A DNA stretch of 14,362 nucleotides from JBGTFE01 sp036403235 (GCA_036403235.1 DASWRI010000056.1:1-14362); one strand, 5' to 3'; positions 6,555 through 13,168 are shown, counted from the stretch's first letter. The notes: generated by a model not told the origin, from the letters alone. Translations and numbers: made by a program.

Positions 6555-6835
6555 GCGACTGGCTTGGATTGATATTTTTTGTTTTGCTGGTGGTCGGCGC
6601 GTTCGTCGGCTTGAAAGTTTTGAGCAAGCCGCACAAGCGAACCGAAGAAGAATTTGAGCGCGGCGCGGCGGAAAGCGCTTCGATGCTCGGTGCGCGTATG
6701 AACGCCTTACAGGAATTATTAAATCCCGAATCGGCGAAGGCGAAAGAAGTGCAGACGCAGATGAAAGAAGGCCGCTTTATGAAAAAGAAACGCGAAGGCA
6801 AATCGGCCGGCGAAGATTTGAGCGATGAAGAGTGA
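6551..6835 (+). CDS. Small single-pass membrane protein, 94 aa
   Basis: Not recognised. The ATG at 6551 overlaps the kdsB stop as ATGA, which fits translational coupling; the frame stays open further upstream, but that stretch lies inside kdsB and is not protein-like. The product has one N-terminal membrane helix (about residues 4-24, LGLIFFVLLVVGAFVGLKVL) and then a charged, probably helical cytoplasmic tail (RTEEEFERGAAESASMLGARMNAL) ending in a Lys-rich then acidic stretch (MKKKREGKSAGEDLSDEE). The size and layout recall small membrane-anchored adaptor proteins, but nothing specific supports a role. Its position between kdsB and pyrG suggests co-expression with the CMP-Kdo pathway. Confidence 0.75.
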   Translation: MSDWLGLIFFVLLVVGAFVGLKVLSKPHKRTEEEFERGAAESASMLGARMNALQELLNPESAKAKEVQTQMKEGRFMKKKREGKSAGEDLSDEE

Positions 6836-6871
6836 GTTTCGGAATCTACATCGAAAGAGAAAAGCGGAGAG

Positions 6872-6899
6872 AACAAAAGACGAATAACGAAGGACAAAT
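6872..6899 (+). repeat. Degenerate heptanucleotide tract 5, carrying the pyrG ribosome-binding site
   Basis: Four units with the pattern (A/G)AC(A/G)AAN run in register from 6872, including GACGAAT (6879-6885) and AACGAAG (6886-6892). The junction of the last two units forms AAGGA (6890-6894), seven bases before the pyrG ATG at 6902, so the repeat itself provides the Shine-Dalgarno sequence. Confidence 0.6.
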
Positions 6900-6901
6900 T
6901 T

Positions 6902-8602
6902 ATGACAAAATATATATTCGTAACGGGCGGCGTGGTTTCAAGTCTCGGCAAAGGTTTGGCGGCAAGCTCGCTCGGCTGCCTGCTCGAAGCGCGCGGAATG
7001 AAAGTGCAGATGATGAAGCTCGACCCATACATAAACGTCGACCCGGGCACGATGTCGCCGTTTCAGCACGGAGAGGTTTTCGTTACTGACGACGGCGCGG
7101 AAACCGACCTCGATTTAGGTCATTACGAGCGATTTACCAGCGCCAAGCTTTCGCAGGCAAACAACTGGACGAGCGGGCGGATTTATCTTTCGGTCATCGA
7201 GAAAGAGCGGCGCGGCGATTATCTGGGCAAAACGATTCAGGTCATTCCGCACATTACGGACGAAATAAAGGACGCCGTCAAAGTCGTCGCTGAAAAGGAA
7301 AAGCCCGACGTTTTAATAGTCGAAATCGGCGGAACGGTCGGCGACATCGAATCTCTGCCGTTTATGGAAGCGATTCGCCAGCTCGGCAACGACGTCGGCC
7401 GCAATAACGCGATTTTCGTCCACGTTACATTAGTCCCGTATATCGCCGCCGCCGGAGAATTAAAAACCAAGCCGACGCAGCACTCGGTCAGGGAGCTGCG
7501 CGAAATCGGCATCGCGCCCGACGTTTTGCTGTGCCGTTCAGACCGTCCTCTGCCGCTCGATTTGCGCCGTAAAATCGCGCTTTTCTGCAACGTGCAGGAA
7601 CCGGCGGTCATTTCCGCGCTCGACGTGAAAACGATTTACGAAGTTCCGCTCGCTTTTCACGAACAGGGCTTGGACGAATTGATTGTCGGCAATCTGCATC
7701 TCAAAGAAGATTTTCCGAACGCCGATTTGCGCCGCTGGCGCGAGCTGGTTTCGATTATCAAAGAGCCTTCGTCGGGCGCTGTCAAAATCGGAATCGTCGG
7801 CAAATACGTCGAGCTCGAAGACAGCTACAAATCTCTGCGCGAAGCCTTAACGCACGCGGGCGTGGCGAACAATCTGCGCGTCAACGTCGTCTGGATTGAA
7901 TCGGAAAATCTGATGCGTGACGATTACGAAAACGCGCTGCACGATTACGACGCCGTCTTAGTTCCGGGCGGTTTCGGCAAACGCGGAATTTCGGGAATGA
8001 TTCGCGCCATCAAATACGCCCGGAAATCCGGCACGCCGTATTTCGGAATCTGTCTCGGAATGCAGACGGCCTGCATCGAATTTGCGCGGAGCGTCTGCGG
8101 TCTGCGCGACGCCGACTCGACCGAATTTAACGCCGAAACGCCGTTCCCGATAATTTTCAAGCTGCGCGACCTCGTCAACGTCGATGAGCTCGGCGGCACG
8201 ATGCGTCTCGGCCAATGGGCTTGCCGTCTGAAGGAAAACTCGCTCGTCCGCGAAATTTATCACGGCGCGGAAGAAATCGGCGAGCGGCATCGTCATCGCT
8301 ACGAGTTTAATCCCGAATTCCGACAAATTTTGGAACAAAACGGCCTGGTTTTCAGCGGCATCTCGCCCGACGGTAAGTTTGTCGAAATGGTCGAGCTTCC
8401 GCGCGAAGTTCACCCGTATTTTGTCGCGTGCCAGTTTCATCCCGAATACAAATCGAAACCCCTGAACGCGCACCCGCTTTTTACGGCTTTTGTTAAAGCG
8501 GCGTGGGAAAATCGGATAAAAAGCGAGAATTTGAAGGACGACGTGACGAGCGACAAACAAATCGAGATGCCCGAACGCGCGGCCGTCGGCGGCGAAGAAT
8601 GA
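6902..8602 (+). CDS. pyrG: CTP synthase
   Basis: A 566-aa cytoplasmic enzyme converting UTP, ATP and glutamine to CTP. The N-terminal synthetase domain opens with the P-loop-like VTGGVVSSLGKGL (7-19), followed by KLDPYINVDPGTMSP (39-53), EIGGTVGDIES (141-151) and the UTP-site segment KTKPTQHSVRELR (188-200). The C-terminal class I glutamine amidotransferase domain (about 295-535) has the nucleophile C384 in FGICLGMQ and H513/E515 in CQFHPEYKSKP. Both active sites look intact. About 25 charged residues after 540 extend it beyond the usual ~545 aa. AAGGA at 6890-6894 is well spaced for ATG 6902. The gene lies 66 bases after the 94-aa gene, and its stop overlaps the next start as ATGA. CTP is the co-substrate of KdsB; a kdsB-pyrG pair is also known in Chlamydia. 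Confidence 0.98.
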   Translation: MTKYIFVTGGVVSSLGKGLAASSLGCLLEARGMKVQMMKLDPYINVDPGTMSPFQHGEVFVTDDGAETDLDLGHYERFTSAKLSQANNWTSGRIYLSVIEKERRGDYLGKTIQVIPHITDEIKDAVKVVAEKEKPDVLIVEIGGTVGDIESLPFMEAIRQLGNDVGRNNAIFVHVTLVPYIAAAGELKTKPTQHSVRELREIGIAPDVLLCRSDRPLPLDLRRKIALFCNVQEPAVISALDVKTIYEVPLAFHEQGLDELIVGNLHLKEDFPNADLRRWRELVSIIKEPSSGAVKIGIVGKYVELEDSYKSLREALTHAGVANNLRVNVVWIESENLMRDDYENALHDYDAVLVPGGFGKRGISGMIRAIKYARKSGTPYFGICLGMQTACIEFARSVCGLRDADSTEFNAETPFPIIFKLRDLVNVDELGGTMRLGQWACRLKENSLVREIYHGAEEIGERHRHRYEFNPEFRQILEQNGLVFSGISPDGKFVEMVELPREVHPYFVACQFHPEYKSKPLNAHPLFTAFVKAAWENRIKSENLKDDVTSDKQIEMPERAAVGGEE

Positions 8603-8988
8603 TTTATGCATATTTCCAGTTAATAAAAATTCTTATGGCTGTTTCGTTTTTTCTTTTATTTGGAGCAACGTTATTTTATTTATTTTGCGTTGACAGATTA
8701 ATTCGCTTTGAATACAAAAACTACAAAGACGAATGGATTAAAGACGGAAAGCCGTACGGATATTATTGGACTTCAAGGGAATCAACATTTTGGCAAGGCT
8801 GTTCGAGTCGCGAAGCCTGTTCGAAAAAGTGGCTGGAGGAAAAGCCCGATTGGATTCAACAAGACCCGAAAGCGATTGATCTTTTGAATCGGTTACACAG
8901 GTCAAAATGGTTTATGTATTTTTCTCTTAGTATTTGGGGTGCGCTATTTTTGGTATTCCTTCTTTTTGAAAGAGCAGGAGTTAAATAA
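8599..8988 (+). CDS. Hypothetical two-pass membrane protein, 129 aa, low GC
   Basis: Not recognised. It has two membrane helices (about residues 8-30 and 104-123) flanking a hydrophilic domain of about 70 residues. That domain is rich in Trp, Tyr and Lys (KPYGYYWTSRESTFWQGCSSREACSKKWLEEKPDW) with two Cys six apart (C68, C74); whether it faces the periplasm is not settled. ATG 8599 overlaps the pyrG stop as ATGA. The frame is open further upstream within pyrG, but that part is Arg-rich shadow sequence. Its stop overlaps the kdsA start (TAATG), and its end holds the kdsA Shine-Dalgarno sequence. Hand-counted GC of three 60-base lines (8641-8820) is about 27, 38 and 45%, against about 63% for one line of pyrG, suggesting a different origin or a fast-evolving gene. 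Confidence 0.78.
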   Translation: MIYAYFQLIKILMAVSFFLLFGATLFYLFCVDRLIRFEYKNYKDEWIKDGKPYGYYWTSRESTFWQGCSSREACSKKWLEEKPDWIQQDPKAIDLLNRLHRSKWFMYFSLSIWGALFLVFLLFERAGVK

Positions 8989-9806
8989 TGAATCAATTTA
9001 AAGTGGAAAACGTAACCTTCGGCGACGGTCGTTTGGCGTTTATTTTAGGGCCGTGTGTCGTCGAGTCGGGGCAGCACGCGCTGTTTATGGCGCAGGAGAT
9101 AAACGATATTTGCCGTCACGTCGGCGTCGAATTTGTTTACAAATCTTCGTTTGATAAAGCGAACCGCAGCTCGTCCGAGAGTTTTCGCGGGCAGGGAATG
9201 GAGTTCGGGCTCGAAATTCTGGCGCAGGTCAAACGGGAAATCGGCGTTCCGGTGATAACCGACGTTCACGAAACGTGGCAAATCGAGAAAACGGCGGAAG
9301 TCGCCGACGTTTTGCAGATTCCGGCGTTTCTCTGCCGCCAGACCGATTTATTAATCGAATCGGCCAAGACGGGAAAAGCCGTCAACGTCAAAAAAGGACA
9401 GTTTCTCTCGCCCTGGGACGCAAAAAATATCGTCGAAAAGCTGCAAAGCGCGGGCGGCGAAAAGATTTTGCTGACCGAGCGCGGCGCAAGCTTCGGATAC
9501 AATAATCTGGTCGTCGATTTGCGGAGCTTTCCGGTTATGCGAAGCTTCGGCGTGCCGGTCGTTTTTGACGTGACGCACAGCTTGCAGCTGCCGGGCGGTC
9601 TGGGAAAGGCAACGGGCGGGCAAGCCGAATACATCGAACACTTTGCTCGCGCGGGCGTCGCCTGCGGCGTCGACGCGGTTTTTATGGAAGTTCACGACAA
9701 TCCGGCGAAAGCGCCTTCGGACGGCCCGAATCAATTGCCTTTAAATCGTTTGGAAAAATTGCTTTTTAAATTGAAAGAGATTCACGAATTAGTCAATAAG
9801 GATTAA
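8988..9806 (+). CDS. kdsA: 3-deoxy-8-phosphooctulonate (Kdo-8-phosphate) synthase, metal-dependent type
   Basis: A 272-aa cytoplasmic enzyme condensing phosphoenolpyruvate with D-arabinose-5-phosphate to Kdo-8-phosphate. Diagnostic stretches include FVYKSSFDKANRSS (49-62), FRGQGMEFG, DVLQIPAFLCRQTDLL, VNVKKGQFLSPWD and LTERGASFGYNNLVVD. The metal-dependent class is indicated by Cys in LGPCVVES (C23); the other ligands known from the Aquifex enzyme also appear to be present: His in DVTHSLQLPGG, Glu in FMEVHDNP and Asp in PSDGPNQLPL. Length is normal. The ATG overlaps the preceding stop by one base and has a strong Shine-Dalgarno sequence (AGGAG at 8976-8980, spacer 7), so it is probably translationally coupled to the upstream membrane-protein gene. 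It works between arabinose-5-phosphate isomerase (not in this window) and KdsC. Confidence 0.98.
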   Translation: MNQFKVENVTFGDGRLAFILGPCVVESGQHALFMAQEINDICRHVGVEFVYKSSFDKANRSSSESFRGQGMEFGLEILAQVKREIGVPVITDVHETWQIEKTAEVADVLQIPAFLCRQTDLLIESAKTGKAVNVKKGQFLSPWDAKNIVEKLQSAGGEKILLTERGASFGYNNLVVDLRSFPVMRSFGVPVVFDVTHSLQLPGGLGKATGGQAEYIEHFARAGVACGVDAVFMEVHDNPAKAPSDGPNQLPLNRLEKLLFKLKEIHELVNKD

Positions 9807-9829
9807 AAACGTCCAGCTGAATACGTTTT
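9806..9829. other. Inverted repeat just after kdsA
   Basis: AAAACGT (9806-9812) and ACGTTTT (9823-9829) form a perfect 7-bp stem with a 10-base loop, beginning at the last base of the kdsA stop. The U residues lie in the stem rather than after it, so it is at best a weak terminator. Confidence 0.35.
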
Positions 9830-9835
9830 AGCTGT

Positions 9836-9875
9836 CGCCGAATTTGAATCGGTCGTCACTGAATTAAATTCGGCG
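9836..9875. other. 10-bp perfect inverted repeat between kdsA and the M1-like gene
   Basis: CGCCGAATTT (9836-9845) and AAATTCGGCG (9866-9875) are perfectly complementary around a 20-base loop. It ends four bases before the proposed -35 element of the downstream gene, so it may be a regulator site or the end structure of the kdsA transcript. Confidence 0.5.
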
Positions 9876-9879
9876 CGGC

Positions 9880-9908
9880 TTGAAACGCTTCGAGTTACGT
9901 TTGATAAT
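9880..9908 (+). promoter_or_regulatory. Candidate sigma-70-type promoter for the M1-like gene and kdsC
   Basis: TTGAAA (9880-9885; 5 of 6 to TTGACA), a 17-base spacer, then GATAAT (9903-9908; 5 of 6 to TATAAT). Transcription would start near 9915, about 23 bases before ATG 9938. Confidence 0.55.
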
Positions 9909-9937
9909 GCTGAAAATATAAAAAAGTGCGTATAAAA

Positions 9938-12229
9938 ATGAAATTTACCAGATTTTCCTTAATTTTTACCTTTTTCCTCTTCACGTTTGCCTTTTCCGTT
10001 TTTGCACAGAGTGACACGATTTCCTCGAGAACGTGGCAGGTGCAGAAATACGACATCACGGCGACGCTGCCGCAGGCGGAAACGGATAGATATTTAACCG
10101 TGAAAGCCGTTTTGAATCTAAAAAACGTTTCGCCGGGCGCGGCTTCGAGCCTGACTTTGCGAATTTCGGACAAGGCGGAAATTTCCGCGGTTAAAATAAA
10201 CGGAAACGCCGCCGATTTTAGAAAAAGCGAGGAAAAGGTGAGCGGAAGCCTCAGTTTGCAGAGAGCAAATTTTATACTGCCTTCGACTCAGCCGGGCCAG
10301 ACCGTTTCGGTCGAGGTCAATTACAAGTTAAAAACCGATGAAAATTCGGGCTTGAGCGCGATTTCGCCGGCAGGTTCGCAGTTTTTGCCGCTCTCTTTCT
10401 GGTATCCGACGCCGAACAGCTGGTATTTCGCGCGCGGCGCTGATTTCGCCCCGGTTAGTATGCAGATTAACTATTTGAATGGCGAATCGGCAGTTTCTTC
10501 GGGAAAAATAGGTACGGATTTTGAATCCGCAAAGAGTCTCACTTTAACTGCATACGAGCAGAAATTAAACGTACAGCCGTTTTTCGTCACCGGAAACTGG
10601 GACAAAGTAAGCGCAAACGGCGCTACCGTTTATTTGCCGAAAGGCGCAGGCGCCGACGAGCAGAAACGCGCGAATGAACTGGCAAGTCTGGCTTCGGAAG
10701 CAAAATCTTTTGTCGGGACTCTGCTCGGCGCTGCGCCCGATGCGTCTCTGCAAATCGTCTCGGTCAAACGCGGCGCAGGATTTTCGAGCGGCGGAACGAT
10801 TCTGATTGACGAAGGCACGTTTAGAAGACAAAAAATCGATTCCCAAACCGCGATGACCGTTGCCGAATCTATCGCAAAAATGTGGATTGGCAATGCCGCG
10901 CAGATTGACGGTGACGGCTACGGCGCGATTTCCGAAGGATTGCCGCGTTTTATCGCGACGCAGTTTATAGAGCAGAAATACGGCAGAGATATGGCCGACA
11001 TCGAGCGTCTGCGCCAGCGTTCGGCTTACTCGGCGGTCGTCAAGCGCGATTCTCCTTTGAGCGTCGTCTCGCCGCTCGACGATTATCATTATTCCGTGAC
11101 GGCCAACAAGGGCGCGATGGTCTGGCGACTGCTGGCGAAAAAAATCGGTCAGGAAGAATTTTTGAACGTACTGCGCGCCGCCATTAAGGACGGAAATCTA
11201 AACTTAAACGAGCTGCGTGAGGCTTTTCCGTCGCAGAAAGATTTTCTTGATTACGCGCTCGGTCAGGTGACGGACACGAATTTGCTGATTGGTCTGCCGC
11301 AGCAGAACGGCGCGGAAACAAAAATCGCTTTGCGCAATACCGGCTCGATTGACGCTACCGTAAATATTCTGGCGACGACCGTCGGCGGCGATAAATTAAC
11401 GGCGCAAGCGACGATTCCGGCCAAGAGCTTCGGCGAAGTAACTTTCAAAAATCCAAGTAAAATCGTGCGCGCCGAAATCGACAGCGACAAATTTTACCCG
11501 CAGACCGATTATTCGGACGACGTTGCGCCGCGCGAATTTACCGAAAGCGACCCGCTTTTAGCCATCAAACGCAGCTTCGACAAGCAGGATTTTGCCGGAG
11601 CAGAGAAAAATGCGCTCGCTATCTTAAAAACGATGCCGCATTTTGACGACGCCAGAATTTTTCTGGCGCGCGCGCTTTTGGCCGAAGGAAAAACGGCGGA
11701 CGCCGAAAAGGAATTTCGCGCCGTTTTGGAAGAGAAGCTGCCGACTTCGAGAAGTCTGGCGTGGGCCAACGTCGGGCTTGGTGAAATAAATCTTAAAGCC
11801 GGACAAAAAACGCAGGCCGCGACGTTTTTTGAAGAAGCCGTCAAAGCCGACGCCGAATACGGCGCGACTTTAGCCGCCCGTCAGGGCAGAAACAATGCGG
11901 GCTCGGCCGCTGCCATCGACGAAAGCATCAAAGCGTTTTTCGCCCAATTTGATAAAGCGGCGATTTCCGGTCGCAAATCGGATATCGACGCGATGATTGT
12001 GACCGGCGAGATACCGAGATTTTCCACCGGAATCGGCGGGCAGGCGCAGCAATGGGAAACAAAAATCCTGCAGGTCGATAAATACGACGGCGACGGCGCG
12101 CTCGTCGAAGCAAATATGAATATCAAACTGCTAAATAAAAACGAGGAAAGCGGAGTTGCCATTTTTCGTCTCGCCAAAATCGGCGGCGTCTGGAAATTAA
12201 GCGGCGTCGAGATGTTTGAAGTAAGGTAG
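9938..12229 (+). CDS. Secreted M1-aminopeptidase-like protein with degenerate zinc site and TPR-like region
   Basis: A large exported protein. ATG 9938 is preferred (763 aa) because MKFTRFSLIFTFFLFTFAFSVFAQ is a typical signal peptide; GTG 9926 would add four residues, and numbering here counts from it. Residues about 36-215 resemble the M1 N-terminal beta domain. RGAGFSSGGTILIDEG (282-297) sits where M1 enzymes have GxMEN, and VAESIAKMWIGN (312-323) replaces HELAHxWxGN. Aligned on W320/G322/N323, HExxH becomes ESIAK; only the third ligand E337 (ISEGLPRF), exactly 18 residues further, remains. It should therefore be inactive as an M1 protease. Residues about 540-655 look like two or three TPR helix pairs, and 664-767 a small alpha+beta domain, possibly NTF2-like (low confidence). 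Its own promoter precedes it; kdsC follows after 22 bases. Confidence 0.82.
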   Translation: MKFTRFSLIFTFFLFTFAFSVFAQSDTISSRTWQVQKYDITATLPQAETDRYLTVKAVLNLKNVSPGAASSLTLRISDKAEISAVKINGNAADFRKSEEKVSGSLSLQRANFILPSTQPGQTVSVEVNYKLKTDENSGLSAISPAGSQFLPLSFWYPTPNSWYFARGADFAPVSMQINYLNGESAVSSGKIGTDFESAKSLTLTAYEQKLNVQPFFVTGNWDKVSANGATVYLPKGAGADEQKRANELASLASEAKSFVGTLLGAAPDASLQIVSVKRGAGFSSGGTILIDEGTFRRQKIDSQTAMTVAESIAKMWIGNAAQIDGDGYGAISEGLPRFIATQFIEQKYGRDMADIERLRQRSAYSAVVKRDSPLSVVSPLDDYHYSVTANKGAMVWRLLAKKIGQEEFLNVLRAAIKDGNLNLNELREAFPSQKDFLDYALGQVTDTNLLIGLPQQNGAETKIALRNTGSIDATVNILATTVGGDKLTAQATIPAKSFGEVTFKNPSKIVRAEIDSDKFYPQTDYSDDVAPREFTESDPLLAIKRSFDKQDFAGAEKNALAILKTMPHFDDARIFLARALLAEGKTADAEKEFRAVLEEKLPTSRSLAWANVGLGEINLKAGQKTQAATFFEEAVKADAEYGATLAARQGRNNAGSAAAIDESIKAFFAQFDKAAISGRKSDIDAMIVTGEIPRFSTGIGGQAQQWETKILQVDKYDGDGALVEANMNIKLLNKNEESGVAIFRLAKIGGVWKLSGVEMFEVR

Positions 12230-12255
12230 TCTGGATTTGAGATTTTAGATTTTGG
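12228..12255 (+). repeat. Degenerate heptanucleotide tract 6, at the junction to kdsC
   Basis: Units in register from 12228: a first looser unit AGTCTGG, then three close units of the form ATTTNNG (12235-12241, 12242-12248, 12249-12255). The tract begins in the TAG stop of the M1-like gene and runs into the TTG start of kdsC (12252-12254). Confidence 0.65.
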
Positions 12256-12773
12256 ATAAAAAACAAAATATCAGCAAAGAAGTTTTGCGGCGCGCCGAGA
12301 AAATCAAACTGCTTTTGATGGACTGCGACGGCGTTTTAACCGATGGCAGGCTTTATTACACCGAGCAAGGCGAGCAGATGAAAGTCTTTCACGTGCGCGA
12401 CGGCCAGGGAATCGTCTCCTGGCACAAAGCCGGCTTTCGTTCTGGAATCGTCTCGGGCAGAGACGCGAAAAAAATTCTGGAGAAAAGGGCAACCGAACTC
12501 GGGATGCATTACGTCAAAACCTGTTCGCTCGACAAAGCGAAGGATTTTGAAGATATTTTACAAGCTGCCGGCCTTGCCGCCGAACAGGTTGCATATATCG
12601 GCGACGATATCGGCGATATATGTCTTTTGGAAAAAGTAGGCTTGCCGGTTGCCGTTGCAGACGCCGCCTCCGCGCTCGATTCTTACATATTATATAAGAC
12701 GACATCGAAGGGCGGGCACGGAGCGGTCAGAGAAGTAACGGACTTGCTTCTTAGTGCAAAAAAAACTATCTGA
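12252..12773 (+). CDS. kdsC: Kdo-8-phosphate phosphatase (HAD superfamily)
   Basis: A 173-aa cytoplasmic phosphatase releasing Kdo from Kdo-8-phosphate. HAD motif I is MDCDGVLTDG (23-32; nucleophile D24, acid/base D26). IVSGRDAK (66-73) follows, with GDDIGDICLL (117-126) as the acidic motif and TSKGGHGAVREVTDLLL (151-167), the C-terminal segment typical of KdsC. Length is normal for the small tetrameric KdsC family that has no cap domain. TTG 12252 is chosen because the first ATG (12318) would remove the strand before motif I and a TAG lies six bases upstream in frame; an internal TTG at 12285 is possible. There is no Shine-Dalgarno sequence: a repeat tract occupies that region. It likely shares a transcript with the M1-like gene. 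Confidence 0.96.
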   Translation: MDKKQNISKEVLRRAEKIKLLLMDCDGVLTDGRLYYTEQGEQMKVFHVRDGQGIVSWHKAGFRSGIVSGRDAKKILEKRATELGMHYVKTCSLDKAKDFEDILQAAGLAAEQVAYIGDDIGDICLLEKVGLPVAVADAASALDSYILYKTTSKGGHGAVREVTDLLLSAKKTI

Positions 12774-12779
12774 GGCTTT

Positions 12780-12807
12780 TTGCAAAAAACTGGCAACCCT
12801 CTATAAT
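12780..12807 (+). promoter_or_regulatory. Candidate promoter downstream of kdsC
   Basis: TTGCAA (12780-12785; 4 of 6), a 16-base spacer and a perfect TATAAT (12802-12807). It would start transcription near 12814, just before the repeat region. It could serve an unknown small RNA or be an upstream rRNA promoter. An AT-rich inverted repeat (TGCAAAAA at 12755-12762 with TTTTTGCA at 12777-12784) overlaps its left end. Confidence 0.4.
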
Positions 12808-12814
12808 AGGAATA

Positions 12815-12928
12815 CATCTTAACTGGCTCGCTTGAATTGAGAGAGTTTCAATTAAAGAAGGTTTGAAAAAAAGTTTTTTGCGAGCAACTTGTCGAAAAGT
12901 TAATTCATCATAACTTGCTCGCTTGAAT
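12815..12928 (+). repeat. Direct and inverted copies forming alternative hairpins
   Basis: A 23-base sequence at 12815-12837 recurs at 12906-12928 with two mismatches (shared core GCTCGCTTGAAT), 91 bases apart. Between them, GCGAGCAACTT (12880-12890) is an inverted copy of the 12912-12922 part (10 of 11 paired). It could pair with the first copy (GCTCGC at 12826-12831) or the second (12917-12922), but not both. A further hairpin, AATTGA (12835-12840) with TCAATT (12848-12853), lies inside the first arrangement. No protein is supportable here. Confidence 0.6.
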
Positions 12929-12963
12929 AAGCAGGGTAAAATTTTTGCTAGAAGAATCAAGTT

Positions 12964-12998
12964 CTCTTGAGTTTATAAATTTAAGAGGATTTTATTTT
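12964..12998 (+). terminator. Possible terminator-like hairpin upstream of the rRNA promoters
   Basis: Positions 12964-12987 fold into a 10-bp stem (two G-U pairs in RNA) with a 4-base loop, followed by a T-rich run broken by one A (12990-12998). If real, it would end a transcript of about 180 bases begun near 12814. A second inverted repeat, GGATTTT (12987-12993) with AAAATCC (13003-13009), overlaps it. Confidence 0.3.
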
Positions 12999-13065
12999 CG
13001 GCAAAATCCGATAAAAAGATATTTGAAAGATTGTATTTATGTATGAATTTTAAGTCTGAAATCTG

Positions 13066-13078
13066 TCAGCGGCGCTGA
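13066..13078. promoter_or_regulatory. GC-rich palindrome upstream of the rRNA promoters
   Basis: TCAGCGGCGCTGA is a perfect palindrome around one central base, standing out in AT-rich surroundings about 47 bases upstream of the first consensus -35. It could be a regulator site; none is identified. Confidence 0.35.
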
Positions 13079-13124
13079 ACTACACAGGTAAATTTGATTA
13101 TTTATAAAATAGTTCGGAGGTTGC

Positions 13125-13153
13125 TTGACAAGTTAAGCTTAAATAGATAAATT
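13125..13153 (+). promoter_or_regulatory. Candidate rRNA promoter P1
   Basis: A perfect TTGACA (13125-13130), a 17-base spacer and TAAATT (13148-13153; 4 of 6). It lies about 230 bases upstream of the 16S gene in the same orientation. Confidence 0.5.
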
Positions 13154-13168
13154 ACATATTTGCCTCTG

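Noticed and set aside
8503..8598. Longer N-terminus for the 129-aa membrane protein
   Set aside because: The extension is antisense-like Arg-rich sequence within the end of pyrG; ATG 8599 overlaps the pyrG stop.
7958..8611. 217-codon open frame antisense to pyrG
   Set aside because: pyrG is beyond doubt on the other strand; the antisense frame is open because of codon bias and has no family motif.
10565..11089. 174-codon open frame antisense to the M1-like gene
   Set aside because: It lies wholly inside a long gene with a signal peptide and recognisable domains and has no independent support.
12755..12784. Intrinsic terminator for kdsC
   Set aside because: TGCAAAAA and TTTTTGCA can pair, but the stem is AT-rich, spans the stop codon and has no following T-run.
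12766..12960. 64-codon open frame on the minus strand after kdsC
   Set aside because: It covers the promoter and repeat region, lacks a ribosome site and shows no protein-like pattern; AT-rich hairpin DNA explains it.
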